64,000 bases of DNA from Pseudomonas saponiphila. Lineage in GTDB: Bacteria > Pseudomonadota > Gammaproteobacteria > Pseudomonadales > Pseudomonadaceae. The stretch is from NCBI RefSeq assembly GCF_900105185.1, contig NZ_FNTJ01000001.1, positions 2,004,501 to 2,068,500 on the forward strand, read 5' to 3'. Below are positions 37,381-47,233 of the stretch, one piece after another. A program made the position numbers and the translations under genes. Below the pieces are notes generated by a model, which saw nothing but the letters and a program-made list of their open reading frames with translations, searched no databases and was not told the origin of the DNA. Position 1 is the first letter of the stretch; each line of letters opens with the position of its first letter.

Positions 37381-37890
37381 GAGCCGGCTTGCCGGCGAAG
37401 AGGCCCGCAAGGCATGCGTCGCCTGGGCCGACGCCTTCGCTGGCAAGCCAGCTCCTACGGAGGGCCAACTGCCACACACTCGCTGTAGGAGCCGGCTTGC
37501 CGGCGAAGAGGCCCGCAAGGCATGCATCGCCTGGGCTGACGCCTTCGCTGGCAAGCCAGCTCCTACGGAGGACCAACAGCCACACACTCGCTGTAGGAGC
37601 CGGCTTGCCGGCGAAGAGGCCCGCAAGGCATGCGTCGCCTGGGCTGACGCCTTCGCTGGCGAGCCAGCTCCTACGGAGGACCAACAGCCACACACTCGCT
37701 GTAGGAGCCGGCTTGCCGGCGAAGAGGTCCGCAAGGCTTGCATCGCCTGGGCTGACGCCTTCGCTGGCAAGCCAGCTCCTACGGAGGACCAACTGCCACA
37801 CACTCGCTGTAGGAGCCGGCTTGCCGGCGAAGAGGCCCGCAAGGCATGCATCGCCTGGGCTGACGCCTTCGCTGGCAAGCCAGCTCCTAC
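37377..37890. repeat. REP/BIME tandem array B, five copies, 108-bp period
   Basis: Units start at 37377, 37485, 37593, 37701 and 37809, exactly 108 bp apart. Each unit is GTAGGAGCCGGCTTGCCGGC, a ~40-bp spacer, then an inverted arm ending CAAGCCAGCTCCTAC, and is joined to the next by ~25 bp. It is the reverse-complement orientation of array A (1761-2271) with a diverged spacer. Because 108 is a multiple of three, open frames run through it on both strands; I do not regard them as genes. Confidence 0.9.
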
Positions 37891-38081
37891 GGGGCAGGCC
37901 GGCCGCAAGGCCGCCGTTGCGCGTGATCTGTGTGCACCCGCACTTTAGTTCTGGTCCGATCCTCCGCCTTTCGGGCCTCGGCTATAAAGTTCGCCACAAC
38001 CCACCGCTGGCGGTTCCCTGAATGTTGCTCGCCATGCCTTGGTGATTTTCCAGTGCTTTTTTCACTGTTAACCTTGCCGCC

Positions 38082-38468
38082 ATGACCCCTGCCATCACTC
38101 ACCGCCCTCACATTGCCTGGACGCTGTATTTCTGCGTGCTGTTCAACGTGTTCGTCTGCGGTCTGGGTCATGGACAGATGGCCGCGCTGGAAATCACGGG
38201 TGTAGGCGGGCAGTTCTGTCACGCCTTGGGCGAATCGGCATCGACCCTGGGTGACGACTCCAGCGACCAGACCGCCCCCAGCACCATGGGGGCTTTTGTC
38301 TGTCCCCTGTGTTCGGCGGTGAGCCTGGGCCTGGGGCTGTTGTTCTGCCTGGCCTGGCTGCTGCTGGACCGGCGCCGGACGCGGCTCAAGATCGAGCGGC
38401 GCAGCAAGGCGCCGCCGCGTTGTTCCTGGCCTCCGCTCAATCCTCGAGCTCCCCCTCTGAGCGCCTAG
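38082..38468 (+). CDS. DUF2946 family protein
   Basis: The 128-residue protein has an N-terminal hydrophobic segment (WTLYFCVLFNVFVCGL), a GHGQM motif, a CPLCSAV motif and a second hydrophobic stretch, as in DUF2946 proteins. These are often encoded next to TonB-dependent receptors, including copper receptors, and have no proven function. The next gene here is such a receptor, followed by a PepSY reductase-like protein. Confidence 0.75.
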   Translation: MTPAITHRPHIAWTLYFCVLFNVFVCGLGHGQMAALEITGVGGQFCHALGESASTLGDDSSDQTAPSTMGAFVCPLCSAVSLGLGLLFCLAWLLLDRRRTRLKIERRSKAPPRCSWPPLNPRAPPLSA

Positions 38469-38585
38469 CGCTGCTTGGCGACGGCCCTGGGTGCCGCGCC
38501 TTTTTTCTGCTCCCGATCCTGAATCCGCCGTCGCGCTGGCGATGGCGGCCGGGGGCTGTTCGATGATTTTTTCGAGTCCGAGTCC

Positions 38586-40754
38586 ATGAAGTACTCCTAT
38601 CGCTCCTCCAGTTGCGCGGCGCTGTGCTGCGTCCTGTCGTTCAATGTCCTGGCCGATGCTCCGCTGCAATTGCCGCAGATGCGCATCAGCGCCGACGAGC
38701 TGCCGCAACCCGGCCTGCAACTCGATACCCAGACCAGCACCGGCTCGCGCCTGGGCCTGACCCCGCGGGAAACCCCAGCGACGGTCAATGTGGTCAACCG
38801 CCAGCAGATCGAGCAGCGTGGCGCCGCCAACACCCAGGACATCCTGGCCAGCGTGCCGGGGATGAACGCGGCTTCATCGCCGGGCATTCCGGGGTTCGTT
38901 TCCTATCGCGGGTTTTCCGGGCCGCAGATCACCCAGCTGTTCAACGGCATCAGCGTGCAATACGACTCCATCGCCGCGCGTCCCGTGGACAGCTGGATCT
39001 ACGACCGGGTCGAGGCGGTGGGCGGGCCGTCGAGCTTTCTCTATGGCACCGGCGCGGTGGGCGGTTCGATCAACTACATCACCAAGCTGCCATCGCGCAC
39101 CGAGTCGTTCAATGAAGGGCGGGTCAGCTATGGCTCCTTCGACAGCCGCGAAACCGCCTTTGGCTTCAACCATGCGCTGAACGACGGCGCCGGGCCGCGG
39201 CACTACGCGCGCTTCGATGTCAGCCACACCAGCAGCAACGGTTATGTCGACCGCGAGCAGCGCGATGCCTGGACCACGGCGTTTTCCCTGTTGACGGATT
39301 TCAACGACCAGCTGTCCCACACCCTGGCCTACGAGTACCAGGACGAACGCGTCGACAGCCCTTACTGGGGCACCCCGGCGCTGAATCCGCTGGGCGGCAA
39401 GATGGAGGTGGACAAGAGCCGGCGTTTCGAGAACTACAACGTCAGCGACGGCCGCTATGAACAGCGGGTGCAGTGGCTGCGCTCGATCATCGATTATCAG
39501 CTCGATGAGCGCACGTCGCTGCGCAACACCCTGTACCACTACAACGCCGATCGCGAATACCGCAACCTGGAAAACTACGCCTACAAGAGTGACAACAGCC
39601 AGGTGGTGCGTTCCGGCATCCTGCTTCAGCGCCACGCCCAGGAACTCAACGGCAACCGTTTCGAGCTGATGCATCACAACAGCCTGTTCGGCCTCGACAG
39701 CCAGTGGTCGGCGGGCATCGACTACAGCCACAACGTGATGAGCAACTACCCGCGCTCGGTATCGGGCACGCTGCCTGGCGTTGCGCCGGGCGACTTCGAT
39801 CCGGGCAGTTTCTGGGACTTGCCGGGCATGCAACGCGGTTTCGAGAAGAACCGCCGCAACCAGGTGGACACCTGGGCCATGTTCCTGGAAAACCGCCTGC
39901 AACTGACCGATCGCCTGTCCCTGCTCAGCGGCCTGCGCCATGACCAGATCGACCTGCAAGTGACCAACTACCGCGCCGTCACCGAGGCCAACCCGGCGTT
40001 CTTCCAGCGCAAGTACCGGCCCACCACCGGGCGCCTGGGGCTGGTCTACGAGCTGACTCCGGCGGCCAACGTCTACGTGCAATACAGCACCGCCGCCGAC
40101 CCGCCGTCGGGCATCCTGACCACCGCCAGCTACGGTCAGGTGCGCGACTTTGACCTCAGCACCGGCAACCAGTGGGAGATCGGCAGCAAGCTGGATTTCC
40201 TCGAGGGCCGTGGCTCGGCGACCCTGGCCGCCTACCGCATCGAACGCAAGAACCTGTCCACCGCCGACCCGAGCAACCCCGGCAGTAGCCAGCCGGTGGG
40301 CCAGCAATCGTCCCGCGGTGTGGAGCTGGCGGCTTCGTTGCGGGTCACGCCCAAGCTGTTGGCCGAGGGCAACCTGGCCTATGTCGATGCCCAGTACGAC
40401 GAGTTCTATGAAAACGTCGGCGGCCGACCGGTGTCGCGCAAGGGCAACAGCCCCACCAATACCCCGGACAAAGTGGCCAACCTGTGGCTGAGCTACGACA
40501 TTGCCCCGTCCTGGCAGGTGGGCGGCGATGCGCGCTACGTGTCGTCGATGTATGCCAATGCGGCCAACACCCGCTATGCGCCGGCCTACACGATCTTCGG
40601 CGCATTCGTCGGCTACCAGCTCAACGCCGATACGCGGATCACCGGCCGGGTGCGCAACCTCACCGATCAGGTCTACGCCCGCACCACGGGGCAAACCCAG
40701 CTGTACCTGGGGGCGCCACGGACCTTCGAGCTGGCGCTGCAAACGCGCTTTTAA
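38586..40754 (+). CDS. TonB-dependent siderophore-type receptor
   Basis: The 722-residue protein has a signal peptide (ending VLADA), a TonB-box-like LPQMRISA start, a plug domain (RETPATVNVVNRQQIEQRG, VEAVGGPSSFLYGTGAVGGSINYITK) and a 22-strand barrel ending LALQTRF. It lacks an N-terminal STN domain, so it should not signal directly to an anti-sigma factor. Ligand unknown; the DUF2946 and PepSY neighbours suggest a metal chelate whose metal is reduced or removed after uptake. Confidence 0.9.
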   Translation: MKYSYRSSSCAALCCVLSFNVLADAPLQLPQMRISADELPQPGLQLDTQTSTGSRLGLTPRETPATVNVVNRQQIEQRGAANTQDILASVPGMNAASSPGIPGFVSYRGFSGPQITQLFNGISVQYDSIAARPVDSWIYDRVEAVGGPSSFLYGTGAVGGSINYITKLPSRTESFNEGRVSYGSFDSRETAFGFNHALNDGAGPRHYARFDVSHTSSNGYVDREQRDAWTTAFSLLTDFNDQLSHTLAYEYQDERVDSPYWGTPALNPLGGKMEVDKSRRFENYNVSDGRYEQRVQWLRSIIDYQLDERTSLRNTLYHYNADREYRNLENYAYKSDNSQVVRSGILLQRHAQELNGNRFELMHHNSLFGLDSQWSAGIDYSHNVMSNYPRSVSGTLPGVAPGDFDPGSFWDLPGMQRGFEKNRRNQVDTWAMFLENRLQLTDRLSLLSGLRHDQIDLQVTNYRAVTEANPAFFQRKYRPTTGRLGLVYELTPAANVYVQYSTAADPPSGILTTASYGQVRDFDLSTGNQWEIGSKLDFLEGRGSATLAAYRIERKNLSTADPSNPGSSQPVGQQSSRGVELAASLRVTPKLLAEGNLAYVDAQYDEFYENVGGRPVSRKGNSPTNTPDKVANLWLSYDIAPSWQVGGDARYVSSMYANAANTRYAPAYTIFGAFVGYQLNADTRITGRVRNLTDQVYARTTGQTQLYLGAPRTFELALQTRF

Positions 40755-40840
40755 CCTGAGCCAGCGGGGCGCCCGACAGCGCCCCGCGCCTCTGTGAGAG
40801 GCCTGTTCCGTGAGATGCCTGTTTTTGTGAGATGCCTGCG

Positions 40841-42325
40841 ATGAAGCGTTATCTGTACCTCTGGCATCGCTGGCTGGGCATTGTTGCCTGCCTGTTCATG
40901 GCCCTGTGGTTTATTTCCGGGGTGGTGATGCTGTATGTCGGCTACCCCAAGCTGACCCCCGCCGAGCGTCTGGCGCATTTGCCGGTGCTGGCCCTGGAGA
41001 AGGGGAGCGTCGACCTGGAGCAGGTGCTGCACGCCGCCGATCCCGAACAGGCGCCGACGAGCATCCGCCTGACCACGGTGGCCGGTGCGCCGCGTTACAT
41101 CCTCGAATACCCGGGGCTGCGCAAGGTGGCGATCGAGGCCGACAGCGGCCTGCAGGCGCTGCCTACTGATCAGGTCGAGGCCCTGGCCGCGGCCCGGCAG
41201 TTCGCCCCGGGTGTGGCGGTGCGCGATCGTGGCGCGGTGCAGGGCGACATGTGGAGCCAGTCCCGGGCCCTGGACGCCGACCGGCCCTTGTACCGGGTGG
41301 CCATCGCCGATGCCGAGCGGCGCCTGTTGTATGTCTCCGGCAGCACCGGCGAGGTGGTGCGCGACGCCACCGCCACCGAGCGCGGCTGGAACTGGATCGG
41401 GGCCTGGCTGCACTGGCTGTACCCGCTGCGGGGCATCGGCATCGACGGCGCCTGGGGGCCGATCGTGACCTATCTGTCCCTGGCCGCGACCCTGATGGCC
41501 GTGCTCGGCCTGGCCGTGGGCCTGCTGCGCTGGCGCTTCACGCGCACTTACCGCAGCGGCTCGCACTCGCCTTACCAGGGCGTTGCCCGTTGGCATCATG
41601 TGGGAGGCCTGTTGTTCGGCGTGCTGCTGATTACCTGGATCTTCAGCGGCCTGATGTCGATGAACCCGTGGAAGCTCTTCAGCAGCGCCCAGCCCCTGTC
41701 GGTGGCGGCCTACCAGGGCGGCCCGCTGAACGCGGCGGCCTTTCCCCTCGGGGCCGATGAAGCCCTGCGGCGCTTTGCCGAGGATGGCCTGCGGGTCCGG
41801 GAACTGGAGTGGCGGATGATCGGCGGCAAGGGCTATGTCATCGGTTACGACAGCGCCGGGCGCACGCGGATTCTGTCCATGGCCGATGGGCGGGTACTGC
41901 TCCAGTTCAACCCGGGCACTCTGCAACAAGCGGCCTGGGCCATCCGCCCCGAGCGGCCGATGATCGTCCAGCAACTGGCGGCCTACGACTTCTATTACTA
42001 CGCCCGCGAACCCCACAGCATGATGGGCCACCTGGAGCAGCGCCTGCCGGTGCTGCGGGTGCGCTTCGACGACCCGGCCCGGACCTGGCTGCACCTGGAC
42101 CTGCACACCGGCGCGGTGGTCAGCCAACTGGATCAACCGCGCCGCGCCTCGCGCTGGTTGTTCGGTCTGCTGCACAGCTGGGACTGGCTGCCCCTGCTGG
42201 CCAACCGGCCGTTGTGGGATCTGTGGATGATCCTGTTCAGCGCTGGTGGCCTGCTGATCAGCGGCACCGGGATGGTGCTGGGCTGGCGGCGATTGGGACG
42301 CTCGCTAAAGTGGGGCAGGAGGTAA
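40841..42325 (+). CDS. PepSY-associated transmembrane protein
   Basis: This protein of about 494 residues has an N-terminal helix (LYLWHRWLGIVACLFMALWFISGVVM), conserved histidine HRW, three further helices (GVARWHHVGGLLFGVLLITWIFSG and near the C-terminus HSWDWLPLL ... LLISGTGMVLGWRR) and PepSY-type periplasmic parts. Such proteins near siderophore receptors are thought to be haem-containing iron reductases. ATG 40841 (MKRYLYLW) is preferred to 40832. It follows the receptor by 86 bases. Confidence 0.88.
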   Translation: MKRYLYLWHRWLGIVACLFMALWFISGVVMLYVGYPKLTPAERLAHLPVLALEKGSVDLEQVLHAADPEQAPTSIRLTTVAGAPRYILEYPGLRKVAIEADSGLQALPTDQVEALAAARQFAPGVAVRDRGAVQGDMWSQSRALDADRPLYRVAIADAERRLLYVSGSTGEVVRDATATERGWNWIGAWLHWLYPLRGIGIDGAWGPIVTYLSLAATLMAVLGLAVGLLRWRFTRTYRSGSHSPYQGVARWHHVGGLLFGVLLITWIFSGLMSMNPWKLFSSAQPLSVAAYQGGPLNAAAFPLGADEALRRFAEDGLRVRELEWRMIGGKGYVIGYDSAGRTRILSMADGRVLLQFNPGTLQQAAWAIRPERPMIVQQLAAYDFYYYAREPHSMMGHLEQRLPVLRVRFDDPARTWLHLDLHTGAVVSQLDQPRRASRWLFGLLHSWDWLPLLANRPLWDLWMILFSAGGLLISGTGMVLGWRRLGRSLKWGRR

Positions 42326-42518
42326 GTGCTCGGCCCCGGAGCCTGATGGGGGTCATGTATCTGAGCGGAATTTCAGATAGGTCCTATGAGCCTCATGTGT
42401 CGCTGCTTGTTAAGTTGCAGGGCCCATTTTGCGCAATCGCTCCACAGTCGACGATTTTCTCGTCGCCTTGGAGCGTTTCGGTTGATGGAATCAGCCGCAA
42501 CACGTCAAGGAGCGACCC

Positions 42519-44558
42519 ATGTTCAGCCCGGCCGACCAGACCCACTTCAGCCTGGACATCCAAGGCATCCAGCACGACTTCCAGGTGCTTGCGTTCAGGG
42601 GCACCGAAGCCATCAGCCAGCCGTTTCGCTTCGACCTGCAACTGGTCAGCGAACGCCCCTTCATCGACCTTGAACCGCTGCTGCACCAACCGGCCTTTCT
42701 CGCCTTCGATCCCCAGGGCCACGGCGTCCACGGGCTGATCCAGCGCATCGCTCAGGGCGACGCCGGCAAGCGTCTGAGCCGCTACAGCCTGTCGCTGCTG
42801 CCGCAGCTGGATTACCTGCGCCATCGCAGCAACCAGCGGATCTTCCAGCAGCTCTCGGCGCCGCAGATCATCGCCCTGATCCTCGAAGAGCACGGCATCC
42901 TCGGCGATGCCTACCAGTTCCAGATCCAGCAGCTGTGCCCTGCGCGCGACTACTGCGTGCAGTACGACGAGAGCGACCTGCACTTCATCCAGCGCCTGTG
43001 CGAAGAGGAAGGCCTGCACTACCACTTCCAGCACAGCCGCGAAGCACATTTGCTGGTGTTCAGCGACAACCAGAGCGTGTTCCGCAAGCTTGGCCGGCCC
43101 ATCGCCTATGTGCGCGGCAGCGGGCTGGTGGCCGATGAACCGGTGATCAAGGGCTTCAACGTGCGCCTGGAATCGCGCACCAGCCGTGTGACCCGGCGCG
43201 ACTACGACTTCGAAAAGCCGCGTCTGCAAATGGAATCCGCCTACAAGCCCGAAGCCAAAAGCGCAGAGCCGGACCTGGAAGACTACGACTACCCTGGCCG
43301 CTTCACCGACCGTGAGCGTGGCAAGTTGCTCAGCCAGCGGGCCCTGGAACGCCATCGCGCCGACTACCTGCAAGCCGCAGGCTGGGGCGATGAACCTCGA
43401 CTGGCCAGCGGGCATTTCCTGGAACTGTCCGATCACCCGCGCCAGGAGTGGAACGACCTCTGGCTGCTGACCCAGGTCACCCACGAAGGCCAGCAGCCCC
43501 AGGTGCTGGAGGAGTCGATCACCAGCGACAGCGAGGCTGAAGACGGCTTCCAGCAGGGCTACCGCAACCGCTTTTTCGCCACCCCCTGGGACGTGTTCTT
43601 CCGCCCGCCGCTGGACCATCCCAAACCACGGGTCCTGGGCAGCCAGACCGCGGTGGTCACCGGCCCGGCAGGAGAGGAGATCCACACCGACCGGTACGGC
43701 CGGGTCAAGGTGCAGTTCCACTGGGACCGCGAAGGCCAAGGCGACGACCGCACCAGTTGCTGGCTGCGGGTAGCCTCCAGTTGGGCCGGCGACCGCTACG
43801 GCGCCATCGCCATCCCGCGCATCGGCATGGAAGTGCTGGTGGACTTCCTCGAAGGCGACCCCGACCAGCCGCTGATCAGCGGTTGTCTCTATCACCAGGA
43901 ACACCCCGTCCCCTACGAACTGCCGGCCAGCAACACCCGCAGCACCTTCAAGACCCTGAGTTCACCGGGCGGCGCGGGCTTCAACGAAGTGCGCATCGAA
44001 GACAAGCAAGGCGCCGAACAGATCTTCGTCCACGCCCAGCGCGACTGGGATGAAAACATCCAGAACGACCAGAAGATTCGCGTTGGCCACGAGCGCCACG
44101 ACAGCGTCGAGCAAAACAGTTACAGCGAATTCAAGGCTGAAGAACACCGCACCACCCACGGCGAACGCAAAGTCGAGGTCAAGGCCGACGATCACTTGAA
44201 CGTGGCGCACGACCAGCACATCAAGCTAGGCACCGCACAACTGCTAGAGGCCGGCCGCGAGATCCACCTGCAAGCGGGCCAGAAGCTGGTGATCGAAGCG
44301 GACAGTGAACTGACGGTGCAAGCCGGGGGCAGCTTTATCAAGCTCGACGCCAGCGGCATCAGCGTGAATGGGGCGCTGCTCAAGGTGAATGCGGGGGGCG
44401 CTGCGGGTGCTGGCTCGGGCATTGGAGTCCAGCCGCCGGTGCTGCCCGGCGTGGCGGATAAGGATAAGGCGGGGGGCTTGATGGAGAAGGCCTTGGTGAA
44501 TCCATTACAAGAGCCGATCAAGCCTCAACTGCAACGGCTGATCAATTTCTCCGGCTGA
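42519..44558 (+). CDS. vgrG: Type VI secretion spike protein VgrG
   Basis: The 679-residue VgrG has the gp27/gp5-like core (FSLDIQGIQHDFQVLAFRG start, FHWDREGQGDDRTSCWLRVASSWAG gp5 OB fold), beta-helix repeats and a DUF2345-type extension (LEAGREIHLQAGQKLVIEADSELTVQAG) ending with ~50 flexible residues. It forms the tip of the T6SS tube and carries effectors. Only vgrG and cargo genes are here, with no tss core genes, so this is an orphan vgrG island. AAGGAGCGACCC precedes the ATG. Confidence 0.95.
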   Translation: MFSPADQTHFSLDIQGIQHDFQVLAFRGTEAISQPFRFDLQLVSERPFIDLEPLLHQPAFLAFDPQGHGVHGLIQRIAQGDAGKRLSRYSLSLLPQLDYLRHRSNQRIFQQLSAPQIIALILEEHGILGDAYQFQIQQLCPARDYCVQYDESDLHFIQRLCEEEGLHYHFQHSREAHLLVFSDNQSVFRKLGRPIAYVRGSGLVADEPVIKGFNVRLESRTSRVTRRDYDFEKPRLQMESAYKPEAKSAEPDLEDYDYPGRFTDRERGKLLSQRALERHRADYLQAAGWGDEPRLASGHFLELSDHPRQEWNDLWLLTQVTHEGQQPQVLEESITSDSEAEDGFQQGYRNRFFATPWDVFFRPPLDHPKPRVLGSQTAVVTGPAGEEIHTDRYGRVKVQFHWDREGQGDDRTSCWLRVASSWAGDRYGAIAIPRIGMEVLVDFLEGDPDQPLISGCLYHQEHPVPYELPASNTRSTFKTLSSPGGAGFNEVRIEDKQGAEQIFVHAQRDWDENIQNDQKIRVGHERHDSVEQNSYSEFKAEEHRTTHGERKVEVKADDHLNVAHDQHIKLGTAQLLEAGREIHLQAGQKLVIEADSELTVQAGGSFIKLDASGISVNGALLKVNAGGAAGAGSGIGVQPPVLPGVADKDKAGGLMEKALVNPLQEPIKPQLQRLINFSG

Positions 44559-44595
44559 TGAAGACTCCCCAGGTACAGGGGGCAAGGACGAAGTC

Positions 44596-47232
44596 ATGAC
44601 AGAGGCATCGGGCAACCAGAAGACAATCAATAGAGTAGAGAACTGGGTATTTCCACTGAAAGTGGGAACGACCCGGTCGCTAGATCCACAGCAGTATTAC
44701 AAGGCCTTGGCCAAGGCCGAAGATGGTTTCTACCCCATAGGTGCCAACGGCCTTTGGCATGGTGGTGTGCATTTCGATGACGCCAGCGGACTGGTTTCAG
44801 ACAAGACTGAAGTTCGTTGCATCGCTGACGGCGAGGTGGTGGCGTATCGAATTGACAAGACTTATCCGGTATCCGAGTACGGTTCGAAGAGAGCGCCATT
44901 TTCCACAGGCTTTGTGCTGGTCAGACACCGCCTTGAGCTCCCTGCACCGCCCGCGCCAGCTGCCACTGCAGAAGAGGCCTCAGCTTCTTCCTCGGTAGCG
45001 GGCCCCAGCCTGATTTTCTTTAGTCTGTACATGCATTTGCTGGATTGGCAGGGCTATCAAACCAGTCCAGAACTCAAGCGCCCCAGCTTCTGGAAAACCA
45101 CCTATAAGGTCAAAACGGCAGCATCCGACAAACTGCTCGGGCTTAGGGTTCGTAGCAGCACCTCTGGTGGTAACACGCCAATATTGACGGTATTGCCTCG
45201 CGGAACGACGGTGTTCACCAAACCTGCACCCGATACTCAGAAATGGCTGGAAGTGCTCGACGTCATACCGGCGGTAGCCGAACTGGCAGAGCAGACTGGC
45301 TGGGTATACAAGGAAGAAATGCAGCGTATTTCTGCAGATCAATACTTTGTGGGGGACAAGGCCCGGGATCTTCCACGGGAGCAGAAAAATGGAGCAATTG
45401 TGCGTGATGCTTTTGCCCAGGGAAGGCCAATAGGCTTTCTGCCGGTAGGCACGCAAATCACAATCAGTGACGAAAAGAACGCTGGCAAATACCGTAAGTT
45501 GCTCGAAATTATCAATGGCCAGTCCATACCTCTTCTTGTTCCAGATGTTGATGGAGTGATTTCGGGATATGTCTCTCTTGATCTTCTGGACGCAACTAGC
45601 ACACCGGAGGATATGGACAAGGTTGTCCCTTTGAAAACGGCTTATGAAGTCAAGGCGGGCGAACTTCTTGGGCATGTGGGCAAGTATCAGAATCAATCGG
45701 ACTCCGCGCCGAAGAATCTGCTGCATCTGGAAGTGTTTAGCTGTGAAGACGTCAAGACGTTTATCCAACAGAGTCGATCCAGAGCGGCCAACTTGCCTGC
45801 AAAGGACAGGACCCTGGTCAAGGTCTCAAAGGGCGCAAAGCTGATCAGCCATGTGGCGGGTATGAATGCAACAACCCCACCCAAGGCATCCGACCCAGGT
45901 CAGCAGATTGGTTATGACCTGGTGATCCCGTTGCAGGTGTTGGAGGCTTTACCCTCTGAGAGGAAGATCAAGGCGCCGGTGGTCATGGGCGGCCTGACCA
46001 CTTACACATACTGGTGGCACCTTGAGGGCGTACTAGCTGATACCTCGGGTAACGCCATCAGTGGCTGGTTTGCTGAACCGGATATCGGGCTATCGCGACA
46101 TTCGTCTTTTGAATGGGAGGGTTTTACTTTCATTGAAGAAACAGTCAGCCATGTTGAGCACTACGCTGCCTTTCTGGAGGCACAGAAAGAACTTACGGAA
46201 GAAGAGCTTGCGACTTATCAGCCTGAAGTTGTGAAGGCTGGAGCAGGCCCCGTCACACAGTCCCTGTACAAAATTCTTGATAAGGATGGTGATAAAAAGC
46301 TACCTCCCAAGGAAGTAAGGGAGGTACTCAGCAAACCTTGGTTCTCCCAACCGGTTTCGCAGATGCTTACGACGTATCAAAGCGAGTGGCACTACAAAAA
46401 GGAAAGCTGGGACTCCTTGGATAAACTAATGAGGCACAGTGAGTCAGAGTCCAATAAAGGTTGGGCTGAAGAGAAGAAACGGATTCAGAGTTTGAGTTGG
46501 TGGTCGCCGTTAATGGGGGGAGAAGGAGGCTGTGAGAGTGGTAGATGTTGGTATATTCATCCAGTAGGTCTTTTTTCTAACGCACGCAGCTTGAAGCAGC
46601 ACCCTGAAATATTTATTGGCGGCGCGAAAGTAGAGCTTGAGTTTTTAGAATTGTATGACGGCTCGATAATTGAAGAGGATGATTATATTGCAGCAGCGGA
46701 TGCTCTTGGGTGTGAAGTTGAAGCAGTAAAGGCTGTCGCCATTACAGAAACAGCGTCATCAGGTAGCTATTTCACAAAGGCCGGGGATGATGAAGTTACA
46801 GCCATACTTTTTGAAAGGCATTATTTTCATCGGTTGACTAATGGTCAGTTCGACTCGTCGGATCCTGATATATCGTCTAGTAGTAGGGGCGGATATGGTA
46901 CGTACTCAGCGCAATATGGGAAATTAATCAGGGCATATCGATTGAGTGCAAGCGCAGCTCTGAAATCAGCATCGTGGGGGCGTTTCCAGATTATGGGCAA
47001 GAATTTTTCTAGTGCTGGGTATTTATCGGTTGAGGAGTTTGTACAGGACCTTAGTCGTTCAGAAAAAAATCATCTGAAAGCATTTGTAAATTTCGTTAAG
47101 GCTGATTCGGTCTTGTCTTCTGCAATTGTGCAAAAGGATTGGTTGAGTTTTGCACTTAGATACAATGGCCCTGCTCAAGATGGATATGATGTCAGAATGA
47201 TGAATAACTATAATTTGCTTAAGGGTATTTGA
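44596..47232 (+). CDS. T6SS peptidoglycan effector: M23-like, SH3, EF-hand-like and muramidase domains
   Basis: This 878-residue protein starts 37 bases after vgrG. The N-terminal ~120 residues resemble an M23 peptidase core (LWHGGVHFDD, H55/H59/D61; IADGEVVAYR; FFSLYMHLLDW). Residues ~170-430 look like SH3-type repeats, and an LLHLEVF motif near 376 may complete the M23-like site. An EF-hand-like loop starts at D562 (DKDGDKKLPPKE). From about 695 to the end is an N-acetylmuramidase (DUF3380) domain: AITETASSG with candidate catalytic E718, ILFERHYFHRLTNG and SASWGRFQIMGKNF. It should cut peptidoglycan in the periplasm of target cells. GC content falls along the gene, most strongly at the 3' end, which suggests acquisition of the toxic end. 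Confidence 0.88.
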   Translation: MTEASGNQKTINRVENWVFPLKVGTTRSLDPQQYYKALAKAEDGFYPIGANGLWHGGVHFDDASGLVSDKTEVRCIADGEVVAYRIDKTYPVSEYGSKRAPFSTGFVLVRHRLELPAPPAPAATAEEASASSSVAGPSLIFFSLYMHLLDWQGYQTSPELKRPSFWKTTYKVKTAASDKLLGLRVRSSTSGGNTPILTVLPRGTTVFTKPAPDTQKWLEVLDVIPAVAELAEQTGWVYKEEMQRISADQYFVGDKARDLPREQKNGAIVRDAFAQGRPIGFLPVGTQITISDEKNAGKYRKLLEIINGQSIPLLVPDVDGVISGYVSLDLLDATSTPEDMDKVVPLKTAYEVKAGELLGHVGKYQNQSDSAPKNLLHLEVFSCEDVKTFIQQSRSRAANLPAKDRTLVKVSKGAKLISHVAGMNATTPPKASDPGQQIGYDLVIPLQVLEALPSERKIKAPVVMGGLTTYTYWWHLEGVLADTSGNAISGWFAEPDIGLSRHSSFEWEGFTFIEETVSHVEHYAAFLEAQKELTEEELATYQPEVVKAGAGPVTQSLYKILDKDGDKKLPPKEVREVLSKPWFSQPVSQMLTTYQSEWHYKKESWDSLDKLMRHSESESNKGWAEEKKRIQSLSWWSPLMGGEGGCESGRCWYIHPVGLFSNARSLKQHPEIFIGGAKVELEFLELYDGSIIEEDDYIAAADALGCEVEAVKAVAITETASSGSYFTKAGDDEVTAILFERHYFHRLTNGQFDSSDPDISSSSRGGYGTYSAQYGKLIRAYRLSASAALKSASWGRFQIMGKNFSSAGYLSVEEFVQDLSRSEKNHLKAFVNFVKADSVLSSAIVQKDWLSFALRYNGPAQDGYDVRMMNNYNLLKGI

Positions 47233-47233
47233 G

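Noticed and set aside
37377..37890. Array B as a CRISPR
   Set aside because: Same reasons: spacers repeat almost identically and the arms are palindromic REP sequences.
37349..38021. Repetitive proteins encoded in REP array B
   Set aside because: They arise because the 108-bp period is divisible by three; there is no ribosome site and all six frames are affected similarly.
38874..40742. 622-codon minus-strand frame opposite the TonB receptor
   Set aside because: Antisense shadow; the receptor's plug and barrel motifs are on the plus strand.
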